From: Comamonas sp. lk
GTDB taxonomy: Bacteria > Pseudomonadota > Gammaproteobacteria > Burkholderiales > Burkholderiaceae_C
Length of the DNA stretch: 8,681 nucleotides
Assembly: GCA_945898105.1 (NCBI GenBank)
Contig: CAMDHL010000078.1
Span: 1 to 8,681, forward strand
Reading direction: 5' to 3'
Of the stretch, positions 1 through 5,201 are shown in pieces. The number at the start of each line of letters is the position of its first letter. The first letter of the stretch is position 1. Made by a program: the position numbers and the translations under genes. A model generated the notes under the pieces. That model did no database searches. It saw only the letters and a list, made by a program, of their open reading frames with translations, and was not told the origin of the DNA.

Positions 1-68
1 TTCAGCCAGGGCAGCGCAACACACAGCGCGGCCACACAGCCAGCAAAAAAAAAGGGGATAGACGGCAC
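1..68 (-). CDS. Possible second PglL/Wzy-type ligase, N-terminal fragment (cut by window edge)
   Basis: An open frame starts with GTG at 68-66 on the minus strand and runs off the left edge after 22 codons. It encodes a very hydrophobic N-terminus (three consecutive Phe, then Ala/Val/Leu-rich) ending in LPWL. The complete ligase at 813-2573 has the same layout, a first membrane helix ending in LAWLIP, and a Leu-Pro-Trp-Leu-type end to helix 1 is common in the PglL/Wzy_C family. It lies 96 bp downstream of pilin 2, matching the pilin-then-ligase order of the first pair. No clear ribosome binding site precedes the GTG, and an overlapping frame from a GTG at 90-88 is also open to the edge. The call is therefore an inference from hydrophobicity and context. 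Confidence 0.4.
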   Translation of the reverse strand, partial: MPSIPFFFAGCVAALCVALPWL

Positions 69-91
69 GCGCGGGATTATCGGCGTTCACA

Positions 92-111
92 GGTGCGCTC
101 GCAGACGCACC
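92..111 (-). other. Small hairpin downstream of pilin 2
   Basis: GGTGCG at 92-97 pairs with CGCACC at 106-111 around an 8-nt loop. No T-tract follows on the minus strand. It may be a weak terminator or a leader structure for the following frame, or chance in GC-rich DNA. Confidence 0.2.
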
Positions 112-149
112 AGCAGGGGTGTGCACCAAGCGGCGGTGGCTGCCAGCGC

Positions 150-163
150 GGGGCAAAAGCCCC
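150..163 (-). terminator. Hairpin immediately after the pilin 2 stop codon
   Basis: One base after the TAA stop (167-165) the minus strand reads GGGGC-TTTT-GCCCC, a 5-bp all-GC stem with a four-base loop. There is no T-tract behind it, so it would be an inefficient intrinsic terminator, or a 3'-end stabilising hairpin that lets some transcription continue into the next frame. The same design follows the sucD stop. Confidence 0.35.
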
Positions 164-164
164 T

Positions 165-656
165 TTAGATACTTACCAAAGGCGTAGCCGACACTACACA
201 ACCCACTGGGGCGAACTTGGCGTCCACATCGGTACGGCAAGTCCATCGGCCTGGGTCGGGCGGCGCATCGGCCGTGCGCTCAAAGCGGATGATGCGGCCC
301 TGGACAGAGCCGGAGCCGTTCAAGGTGCATTGCACGCCCGCCTGGCCATAACTGGCCAAGGCGCTGACATTAATCACTATCTTGTAAGAGCAGCGTTTGC
401 TCGCTGCCGAGGTGATGCCAAAGGGCAACAACCCCGCCGAGTCGGTGGCGGTGACATCGTTAACCAAATTCATGTTTGCCAAGGCCAACTCCATCGGAGT
501 TTTGGCAGACTCAATCTCCGCCAACCCGGCGCTCACTTGCGCCTTGGACATAAAACCCTGATACGCCGGCAGCACAAACGCAGCCAGCACGCCGATGATG
601 GCGACTACGACCATCAGTTCAAGTAGGGTGAAGCCTCTTTGCATCAAACTTTTCAT
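165..656 (-). CDS. pilA: Type IV major pilin, second copy (PilA-like)
   Basis: This is a prepilin of 163 residues, a structural subunit of type IV pili. The leader of eight residues ends in Gly8; the mature protein starts at Phe9 with Glu13 at +5, the standard prepilin peptidase cleavage and N-methylation signature. Residues 9-30 form the hydrophobic helix that packs the fibre core. Four cysteines lie at 89, 110, 140 and 153; the last two enclose a 12-residue loop like the disulfide-bound D-region of Neisseria/Pseudomonas pilins. Pilin 1 has the same four-Cys layout, so they are paralogues, but the head regions have diverged strongly. The C-terminus (SATPLVSI) is short and lacks the longer Ser/Thr tail of pilin 1. 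The ATG at 656 gives the normal leader length, although its ribosome binding site is weak. Family assignment is firm; major versus minor pilin is inferred. Confidence 0.93.
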   Translation of the reverse strand: MKSLMQRGFTLLELMVVVAIIGVLAAFVLPAYQGFMSKAQVSAGLAEIESAKTPMELALANMNLVNDVTATDSAGLLPFGITSAASKRCSYKIVINVSALASYGQAGVQCTLNGSGSVQGRIIRFERTADAPPDPGRWTCRTDVDAKFAPVGCVVSATPLVSI

Positions 657-720
657 GTCTTGCTATCTCTATCAATTACTGCATTATTGGTGGGCTACTT
701 TGAATTTGAGCTACGACCTT

Positions 721-748
721 TTTACACGATGTTTAATTACGAGGTCAC
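721..748 (-). promoter_or_regulatory. Candidate promoter of pilin 2
   Basis: On the minus strand GTGACC (748-743) and TGTAAA (726-721) are separated by 16 bp and each match 4 of 6 bases of the sigma-70 consensus. They lie between the terminator-like hairpin of the upstream ligase and the pilin 2 start, giving a leader of roughly 58 nt. Short arms GACCT (715-719) and AGGTC (742-746) flank the -10 region. This is a weak sequence match only. Confidence 0.3.
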
Positions 749-750
749 GC

Positions 751-774
751 GCAGCAATTGGTTTTAATAGCTGC
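751..774. repeat. REP-like imperfect palindrome between ligase and pilin 2
   Basis: GCAGC at 751-755 and GCTGC at 770-774 are inverted arms that continue inward through one A-A mismatch into ATT/AAT, leaving a 6-nt loop. I recall similar 'AGCTATT...AAT.GCTGC' palindromes scattered in intergenic regions of Comamonadaceae genomes, which makes an interspersed palindromic repeat plausible. Copy number could not be checked here. Confidence 0.35.
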
Positions 775-775
775 G

Positions 776-802
776 AAAAAACTGCAAAGAGCTAATGCTT
801 TG
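776..802 (-). terminator. Candidate intrinsic terminator of the ligase gene
   Basis: On the minus strand, just past the ligase TAA stop (815-813), CAAAG (802-798) pairs with CTTTG (789-785) around an 8-nt loop. CAG and then six T residues (781-776) follow. The T-tract is good but the stem is short and weak, so efficiency is uncertain. Confidence 0.4.
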
Positions 803-812
803 GGGATGATTT

Positions 813-2573
813 TTAGTTCTCAGGCCAGGGGATTGCGCCAAATTCGGGGTATTGTTCCCCTGCCTTTTTCCATTTGGCCCTTGCTGTCGTACACGCTGCT
901 TCACTGTAGACGCTGCAAAAACTCGCAAGCCACGAGCGCGCGCGCTCTGGATAACCATTCATAGCTAGACTGCCGGCCAGCAAAACCATTGATCCGCCAA
1001 CTGGCGTTAATGCGGCTACCGATTCAAAAGCCTCTAAATCTACTACGCTGCGGTCCTTGCGCATGGCATCCAACCCTTCCAGCTCCAATCGTGCGCTGAG
1101 TTGGTTAAGCAGAATAACTTTGGACGGCTCCCAAGGTTCGGTCGCGATGCCTAGACGGTGTAGCACCAGGTCTTGATAGGAATCTTGGTATGAAAAATAG
1201 TCTTTCAGTATCAGCCCCCAAAGTAGCGCTGCAACTGCTAAAGCGCCGATCCAAGCCACCTTGGGTACTTGCAAGGCAGGGACTTTCCAGGGTGAAAGCC
1301 TGGCGTCCAGCGCCCCTAGCACCAGGCCGAAGGGCAAGAGCAAATAGGCGAAACGCAGTGGGTATTCCAGCATGGCATGGTTTAGAGCAATCAATACAAA
1401 TATGACCAACAGTGCTTCTTGTGCTCTATCTACCTTTTGCACGCAGCGCCAGAGCCAGTGCGCGCCCGCGCAAAGGGCGAGGCCGCCGATTAAAAGGCCG
1501 CAGCAGAGCAGAACATCCAAAACCAAATTGTGTGCGGAGTTGAGCGGGTGATGCAGTTGCGGCGCTTCTGCGGCGACTGCAAGCTGCGCAGCAAAGATTT
1601 GTCCCCATCCATAGCCGAGCCAAGGCTTAAGGGCCAAGGCCTTGACCGCTATATGCCAAATTTGTAGGCGCGCAAGCCCGCTACTGCTACTTGCAAGGAC
1701 ATCCAAAGCGCCATAGTTGGGTTGCAATATTGTGACGGCAACTGTTGAAACCGCAATAAAGTAAACGCAAAGCGCTGCGACTATCCAGGGCGTGCGCTTG
1801 TCTGGCCAAAGCGCGCGCCAGTACCAACTAAGGCACAGGATTAGTGCAAGTCCCAGCCAGGCTGTACGGGAAACTGCGAATGCAACCCCGGTGAGGAAAA
1901 TAGCGGATAACACTAAAGCGACCCAGCTCTTTACGTAGCCGCGAACCCATAACCAAGCGATAGCACACACGCCCCACAAGAGGAATGTGGCGGTATGGTT
2001 CGGTTGACCAAAATTGCCTGCAAGTCGAGTCTGTGGCGTATAGGCTAACCAGGGCCCGGCCACTTCGCTGGGATGCAGCCATTGGTAGCACTGAATGCAC
2101 ACTGTCGCTAGTGCCGCAAGGCAGATGGCTTGAAAAAGGGCGTCTACCATGGCTCCCGGATCGGCGCGGTCCCATAGCGCGCCGCAGCCAATGCAAAGTG
2201 CAAAGCCTGCCAAGTAGGCCGATGTGATCCACGCCCCGCCAGCCACGGTAATGAGCCCAAAACCCCATTGCATGAGCGGTGTCAGCGCCAGCGCCAGCGC
2301 GGCAAGTGCAAGTGGTGTCAGTTGGACGCGGCCTGTAACTCTTAAAGCAATCGCCAAGCCAACCAAAACTGTCAGACCGGAAACACTGCATTCCCGTAAA
2401 AATACATTCCACGGACTATTGCCAGGGGGAATTAGCCAAGCCAGTCCAAAAAGGATCACGCCGACACAGCGCCAAATCCACGGTACGGATGGTTCACAAC
2501 TAAGTGGTGCGCCAAACACTTGCGCGGCGCGTTTTACCAAGTTGCTGCTGATACCTGCTTGGAGGTATTGCAT
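813..2573 (-). CDS. pglL: PglL/TfpO-type pilin O-oligosaccharyltransferase (Wzy_C family)
   Basis: This polytopic inner-membrane enzyme of 586 residues (ATG at 2573) is predicted to transfer a lipid-linked glycan en bloc onto Ser/Thr of exported pilin on the periplasmic side. About a dozen hydrophobic segments span residues 30-455. Family signatures are LAWLIPPGNSPW (~45-56), AGNFGQPNHTA (185-195), SRTAWLG (235-241), LGYGWGQ (319-325), NSAHN (345-349) and H399 followed by EYPL (403-406). The His in NSAHN sits where the family has its essential periplasmic loop histidine. Residues ~455-586 form a soluble tail typical of Wzy_C_2 proteins. It follows pilin 1 directly on the same strand, so that pilin is the expected substrate. 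The frame is open up to a GTG at 2612, but that GTG lies in the arm of a terminator-like hairpin, so I prefer the ATG; neither start has a good ribosome binding site. An O-antigen ligase or polymerase role is the main alternative, made less likely by the pilin context. Confidence 0.85.
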   Translation of the reverse strand: MQYLQAGISSNLVKRAAQVFGAPLSCEPSVPWIWRCVGVILFGLAWLIPPGNSPWNVFLRECSVSGLTVLVGLAIALRVTGRVQLTPLALAALALALTPLMQWGFGLITVAGGAWITSAYLAGFALCIGCGALWDRADPGAMVDALFQAICLAALATVCIQCYQWLHPSEVAGPWLAYTPQTRLAGNFGQPNHTATFLLWGVCAIAWLWVRGYVKSWVALVLSAIFLTGVAFAVSRTAWLGLALILCLSWYWRALWPDKRTPWIVAALCVYFIAVSTVAVTILQPNYGALDVLASSSSGLARLQIWHIAVKALALKPWLGYGWGQIFAAQLAVAAEAPQLHHPLNSAHNLVLDVLLCCGLLIGGLALCAGAHWLWRCVQKVDRAQEALLVIFVLIALNHAMLEYPLRFAYLLLPFGLVLGALDARLSPWKVPALQVPKVAWIGALAVAALLWGLILKDYFSYQDSYQDLVLHRLGIATEPWEPSKVILLNQLSARLELEGLDAMRKDRSVVDLEAFESVAALTPVGGSMVLLAGSLAMNGYPERARSWLASFCSVYSEAACTTARAKWKKAGEQYPEFGAIPWPEN

Positions 2574-2597
2574 AAAGTAACGTTTGTGTATAAGTGC

Positions 2598-2631
2598 AAA
2601 GAGGCAATGCACATCCGTGCATTGCCTCTTT
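2598..2631 (-). terminator. Strong hairpin between pilin 1 and its ligase
   Basis: A perfect 15-bp inverted repeat, AAAGAGGCAATGCAC (2598-2612) and GTGCATTGCCTCTTT (2617-2631), has a 4-nt loop. It starts 13 nt after the pilin 1 TAA stop (2647-2645). The stem is far stronger than any other in the window, but on the minus strand only UUU inside the stem, then GCACUUAU, follows rather than a long U-tract. It probably terminates most pilin mRNA or protects its 3' end while allowing limited read-through into the ligase gene. Confidence 0.7.
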
Positions 2632-2644
2632 TGCTTAAGTGAAT

Positions 2645-3124
2645 TTAACTAGGAAGGCCTGGCTTGGCCGAGGCGTCGGACGGAGCAGTAGTGGCCGTTG
2701 TACAGCCTTTGGGCATCAAGTCCGCGGGGGAGTTTGTATAGCAAGTCCATGCCAACGTGCTCGCGTTCCGATGCAACTGAATGAATTTACCCTGGATTTT
2801 TGTCGAACCCTTCAGCGTGCACACTACACCGGCTGCACCTCCAGTGTTCCCGCCCATTGCAAGAACGGCAATCGCCGAGCAACTTCCGCTAGATGTTTGC
2901 AGGCCAACTGCAGAGGCGGTGTTAATGTCACTTGCGATCCCCTCGTTCAATTGAATTTCGATGGCCGTCTGGCCTGGCTTGATGGATGCAAGTCCCGCAG
3001 TAATTTGCGATTTCGCGGTGTAATCCGAATAAGCCGGAACCGCCACCGCTGCCAACACACCAATAATCGCGATCACGATCATCAACTCAATCAGGGTAAA
3101 ACCCTTCTGCATACTATTTCTCAT
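2645..3124 (-). CDS. pilA: Type IV major pilin, first copy (PilA)
   Basis: This is a type IV prepilin of 159 residues. Leader residues 1-8 end in Gly8, the mature protein begins Phe9-Thr-Leu-Ile-Glu13, and residues 9-30 are the hydrophobic core helix, all canonical for PilD processing and fibre assembly. Cysteines at 82, 102, 128 and 141 match the layout of the second pilin; the last pair encloses the same 12-residue loop. After Cys141 comes a tail of 18 residues rich in Thr, Ala, Ser and Pro that ends ...PGLPS. A C-terminal serine is the site used by TfpO on group I Pseudomonas pilin, and low-complexity Ala/Ser/Pro stretches are typical PglL targets, so O-glycosylation by the neighbouring ligase is expected. 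The ATG at 3124 has a clear AGGGAG ribosome binding site 7 nt upstream (3132-3137). The AT-rich leader, good RBS and terminator-like hairpin suggest a highly expressed major pilin. Confidence 0.95.
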   Translation of the reverse strand: MRNSMQKGFTLIELMIVIAIIGVLAAVAVPAYSDYTAKSQITAGLASIKPGQTAIEIQLNEGIASDINTASAVGLQTSSGSCSAIAVLAMGGNTGGAAGVVCTLKGSTKIQGKFIQLHRNASTLAWTCYTNSPADLMPKGCTTATTAPSDASAKPGLPS

Positions 3125-3131
3125 GTAAAAA

Positions 3132-3137
3132 CTCCCT
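3132..3137 (-). promoter_or_regulatory. Ribosome binding site of pilin 1
   Basis: The minus strand reads AGGGAG, seven bases before the ATG at 3124. It is much stronger than the site of pilin 2 and fixes the start of pilin 1. Confidence 0.75.
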
Positions 3138-3172
3138 AGAAAACTTTAAAAAAATGAACTAACCATGGCCAG

Positions 3173-3215
3173 TTACCTAATTCGATTAATTTGATAAATC
3201 TATCTAATTTGGTAA
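3173..3215 (-). promoter_or_regulatory. Inverted repeat in the AT-rich leader of pilin 1
   Basis: TTACCTAATT (3173-3182) and AATTTGGTAA (3206-3215) are inverted copies matching at 9 of 10 positions with a 23-nt loop. One arm overlaps a near-perfect direct repeat, TAATTTGATAA (3187-3197) and TAATTTGGTAA (3205-3215). If transcription starts near 3219 as proposed, the repeat forms a stem-loop at the very 5' end of the pilin mRNA. It could instead be a DNA-binding site. Confidence 0.4.
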
Positions 3216-3225
3216 TGGTTCATAA

Positions 3226-3254
3226 ATCATACATCAAAAACATGAAAAGCAAAA
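3226..3254 (-). promoter_or_regulatory. Candidate promoter of pilin 1 in AT-rich DNA
   Basis: On the minus strand TATGAT (3231-3226) is a good -10 hexamer (5 of 6). The hexamer 17 bp upstream, TTTTGC (3254-3249), is a poor -35, so activation by a regulator is plausible. The surroundings at 3181-3300 are about 20% G+C, suited to promoter melting and nucleoid-protein binding. I found no convincing sigma-54 element (GG-N10-GC), although pilA in Pseudomonas uses one. Confidence 0.35.
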
Positions 3255-3261
3255 TATTTTT

Positions 3262-3271
3262 ATAACGTTAT
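3262..3271. promoter_or_regulatory. 10-bp perfect palindrome upstream of the pilin 1 promoter
   Basis: ATAACGTTAT is a perfect palindrome lying just upstream of the proposed -35 region, where an activator or repressor could bind. Short palindromes arise readily in AT-rich DNA, so this is tentative. Confidence 0.25.
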
Positions 3272-3300
3272 CTAAAAAATATCTATTTTTCTTATTGGAA

Positions 3301-3443
3301 TCGCCTGAATGAATAGGCTTTGCCTAGGCGCGTAGCGAATTTTGCCCTTTTTATGGGGGCCAATAACTTCATCTTGCATCGCTAGCGCCTCGAAGTAAGC
3401 GCAGCCAGCGGAGACGCGACGACCGCTGTGCGGCCGTAGCCCT
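3301..3443. other. Non-coding GC-rich segment between TerC gene and pilin 1 promoter
   Basis: This is the TerC-proximal part of the 319-bp gap between terC and pilin 1, with a sharp change from the AT-rich half. It holds a small hairpin TAGGC-TTT-GCCTA (3314-3326) and a larger one near the terC stop. A minus-strand frame of 70 codons (3484-3272) crosses it, starting inside terC without a ribosome binding site; I do not call it a gene. It might be an interspersed repeat or a remnant coding segment. Confidence 0.35.
3391..3423 (-). terminator. Candidate terminator hairpin after the TerC gene
   Basis: On the minus strand, about 20 nt after the TAA stop (3446-3444), a ten-base-pair stem forms between CGCACAGCGG and CCGCTGGCTGCG. 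It has a two-base bulge and an 11-nt loop. The sequence beyond it (CTTACTTCG) is only mildly T-rich, so termination is uncertain. Confidence 0.35.
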
Positions 3444-4148
3444 TTAAGCGCCGTGGTCTTGGCCCGATTCCTCGTCCTGCGCATGGCGCTTTTGCAGCCA
3501 GTGCCCCAGTAGCAGCACCAGCGCTGCGCCCAGGGCGGGGCCCGCTTGATGCAGCCAGTGCGCGTTTTCTACCAGCGGCGCCAGCACTTTGTCGCTGACC
3601 ATCGTCTCGCCGCCCACCCAGCCGATCAGCGCCGCGCCAAAGGTCACCACCACCGGGAAGCGTTCCATCAGGCGGATCATCATGGTGCTGCCAAAGATCA
3701 CCATCGGAATGCTGATCGCAAGGCCTAGCACCAGCAGCACCATGTTTCCATTGGCGGCAGCGGCCACGGCAATCACGTTGTCCAGGCTCATGACCAGGTC
3801 GGCGATCAGGATGGTGCGTATGGCCGCCATCAGGGAGCCGTATTCTTTTTCCTCGCCCTCTGCGTCGCCGTGTTCGGACAGCAGTTGCACGCCTATCCAC
3901 AAGAGCAGCGCGCCGCCAATGATTTGTAAGTAGGGCAGGGCCAGCAATTGCACCGCCACCACGGTCAGCACGATGCGCAAGACCACTGCTGCGCCTGATC
4001 CAAACAAGACGGCTTGTTTCTGCTGCTCCGGTGGCAGGCTACGCGCCGCCAGCGCGATGACGACCGCGTTATCACCCGAGAGGATGATGTTGATCCAGAT
4101 GATTTTCATTAGCCCGAGCCAAAACTCAGGGGTTTGCAGCATTTCCAT
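3444..4148 (-). CDS. TerC/YjbE-family integral membrane protein, putative metal-ion exporter
   Basis: An inner-membrane protein of 234 residues in the TerC superfamily (YjbE-like branch), whose studied members relate to manganese efflux, tellurium resistance or metal loading of exported proteins. About seven hydrophobic segments are visible. The two family signatures with membrane-embedded acidic residues are SGDNAVVIALA (24-34, Asp26) and SLDNVIAVA (121-129, Asp123); the repetition reflects the internal duplication of the family. An acidic loop at 92-103 (SEHGDAEGEEKE) separates the halves, and the C-terminus is hydrophilic. The frame stays open upstream to 4268, but the extension is Arg/Pro-rich and lies in a hairpin-rich spacer. 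The ATG at 4148 has AAGAGAA just upstream (4151-4157) and gives the usual length. It follows sucD by 129 bp on the same strand. Family is secure; the transported ion is not determined by sequence. Confidence 0.88.
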   Translation of the reverse strand: MEMLQTPEFWLGLMKIIWINIILSGDNAVVIALAARSLPPEQQKQAVLFGSGAAVVLRIVLTVVAVQLLALPYLQIIGGALLLWIGVQLLSEHGDAEGEEKEYGSLMAAIRTILIADLVMSLDNVIAVAAAANGNMVLLVLGLAISIPMVIFGSTMMIRLMERFPVVVTFGAALIGWVGGETMVSDKVLAPLVENAHWLHQAGPALGAALVLLLGHWLQKRHAQDEESGQDHGA

Positions 4149-4160
4149 GATTCTCTTTCT

Positions 4161-4211
4161 TATGCGGGCGAAGTGCCCATACCCCCCGGCGCTGGTGCTC
4201 CTGCGGGGGGT
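4161..4211 (-). other. Two adjoining stem-loops in the TerC leader
   Basis: ACCCCCCG (4181-4188) and CGGGGGGT (4204-4211) form an 8-bp stem with a 15-nt loop. Immediately beside it GGGC (4166-4169) and GCCC (4175-4178) form a second stem that extends through TAT/ATA past a small bulge. The second ends a few bases before the ribosome binding site, so it could affect translation. Neither has a T-tract. They may be leader structures or an intergenic palindromic repeat. Confidence 0.45.
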
Positions 4212-4235
4212 GTCAGGTGTAGCGATTGGCAGAGC

Positions 4236-4251
4236 GCCGCTTAGGGGCGGC
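4236..4251 (-). other. Middle hairpin of the sucD-terC spacer
   Basis: GCCGC (4236-4240) pairs with GCGGC (4247-4251) around a 6-nt loop. It sits between the post-sucD hairpin and the C-rich/G-rich stem, so the 129-bp spacer is almost wholly made of potential secondary structure. Confidence 0.35.
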
Positions 4252-4261
4252 CTCTCCCTGT

Positions 4262-4275
4262 GGCGCAAAAGCGCC
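4262..4275 (-). terminator. Hairpin immediately after the sucD stop codon
   Basis: Two bases after the TAA stop (4280-4278) the minus strand reads GGCGC-TTTT-GCGCC, a 5-bp GC stem with a four-base loop. The sequence after it has no T-tract. It is probably an mRNA 3'-end stabiliser or weak terminator, so terC could be partly co-transcribed with sucCD. Confidence 0.4.
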
Positions 4276-4277
4276 GC

Positions 4278-5171
4278 TTAAAGCATGGCTTTGAGTAGCT
4301 TGGCCATTTCCGACGGGTTGCGTGTCACCTTGAAGCCGCACTCCTCCATTACCGCCAGCTTGGCGTCCGCCGTGTCCGCGCCGCCGCTAATCAGCGCGCC
4401 GGCGTGGCCCATACGTTTGCCCGCAGGGGCGGTGACACCGGCAATAAAGCCGACGATGGGCTTTTTCATGTTCAGTTTGCACCAGCGGGCGGCTTCGGCT
4501 TCGTCCGGGCCGCCGATTTCGCCGATCATGATGACGGCGTCGGTGTCCGGGTCGTCGTTGAAGGCGCGCATGATGTCGATGTGCTTGAGCCCGTTGATCG
4601 GGTCGCCGCCAATGCCCACGGCGCTGGACTGGCCCAGTCCGATTTCGGTGAGCTGCGCCACCGCTTCATAGGTGAGCGTTCCCGAGCGGCTGACCACGCC
4701 GATGCGGCCCTTGCGGTGAATGTGGCCGGGCATGATGCCAATTTTGATTTCTTCGGGGGTGATCAGGCCGGGGCAGTTGGGCCCAAGCAGCAGGGTTTTC
4801 TTGCCGCCGGCAGCTTCTTTGGCGCGCATTTTGTTGCGCAGTTCCAGCATGTCGCGCACCGGGATGCCTTCGGTAATGCAGATAGCCAAGTCCAGGTCTG
4901 CCTCCACCGCCTCCCAGATGGCCGCCGCCGCGCCGGGGGGCGGCACGTAGATGACGGACACGGTGGCGCCGGTTTCGTGCGCGGCCTCTTTGACGGAGGC
5001 GTAAATCGGGATGCCCAGCACCGACTCACCGGCTTTTTTCGGGTTTACGCCGGCCACAAAGCAGGCTTTGCCGTTGGCGTATTCCTGACACTTCTCGGTA
5101 TGGAATGCGCCGGTTTTGCCGGTAATGCCCTGGGTGATGACGCGGGTGTCTTTGTTGATGAAGATCGACAT
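4278..5171 (-). CDS. sucD: Succinyl-CoA synthetase (ADP-forming), alpha subunit
   Basis: Alpha subunit of the TCA-cycle enzyme that interconverts succinyl-CoA plus NDP and phosphate with succinate, CoA and NTP. Its 297 residues fit the family (E. coli SucD is 289). Residues 10-24 ([15 protein letters not shown]) are the Rossmann-type CoA-binding segment, GPNCPG at 130-135 and SRSGTLTYE at 161-169 are conserved ligase motifs, and His256 in GKRMGHAGA is the phosphorylated active-site histidine. It lies 30 bp downstream of sucC in the usual order and is surely co-transcribed with it. The ATG at 5171 gives the standard SIFINK N-terminus, preceded by a modest AGAAAG-type ribosome binding site. The 2-oxoglutarate dehydrogenase genes that join sucCD in E. 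coli are absent here. Nothing is truncated or missing. Confidence 0.98.
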   Translation of the reverse strand: MSIFINKDTRVITQGITGKTGAFHTEKCQEYANGKACFVAGVNPKKAGESVLGIPIYASVKEAAHETGATVSVIYVPPPGAAAAIWEAVEADLDLAICITEGIPVRDMLELRNKMRAKEAAGGKKTLLLGPNCPGLITPEEIKIGIMPGHIHRKGRIGVVSRSGTLTYEAVAQLTEIGLGQSSAVGIGGDPINGLKHIDIMRAFNDDPDTDAVIMIGEIGGPDEAEAARWCKLNMKKPIVGFIAGVTAPAGKRMGHAGALISGGADTADAKLAVMEECGFKVTRNPSEMAKLLKAML

Positions 5172-5201
5172 GGCGGTTTCTTTCTGACGGTGGCGTGGGC
5201 T

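Noticed and set aside
93..626. Plus-strand open frames opposite both pilins (93-626, 2639-3139)
   Set aside because: They are antisense to clearly identified pilins, and their translations show no recognisable protein features.
1828..2412. A 194-codon minus-strand frame inside the ligase gene
   Set aside because: It is an out-of-frame shadow of the ligase, which has intact membrane segments and conserved motifs in its own frame; there is no sign of a frameshift.
3125..3300. Sigma-54 promoter for pilin 1
   Set aside because: The best GG-containing stretch on the minus strand lacks GC at the required 10-base spacing.
4149..4268. N-terminal extension of the TerC frame
   Set aside because: It is Arg/Pro-rich, lies in a hairpin-filled spacer and precedes a normal TerC start with a ribosome binding site at 4148.
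4149..4277. Calling a yybP-ykoY manganese riboswitch outright
   Set aside because: Only short fragments resemble the consensus; the hallmark GGGGAGTAGC and CGTCA elements are absent, so it is reported only as a finding to test.
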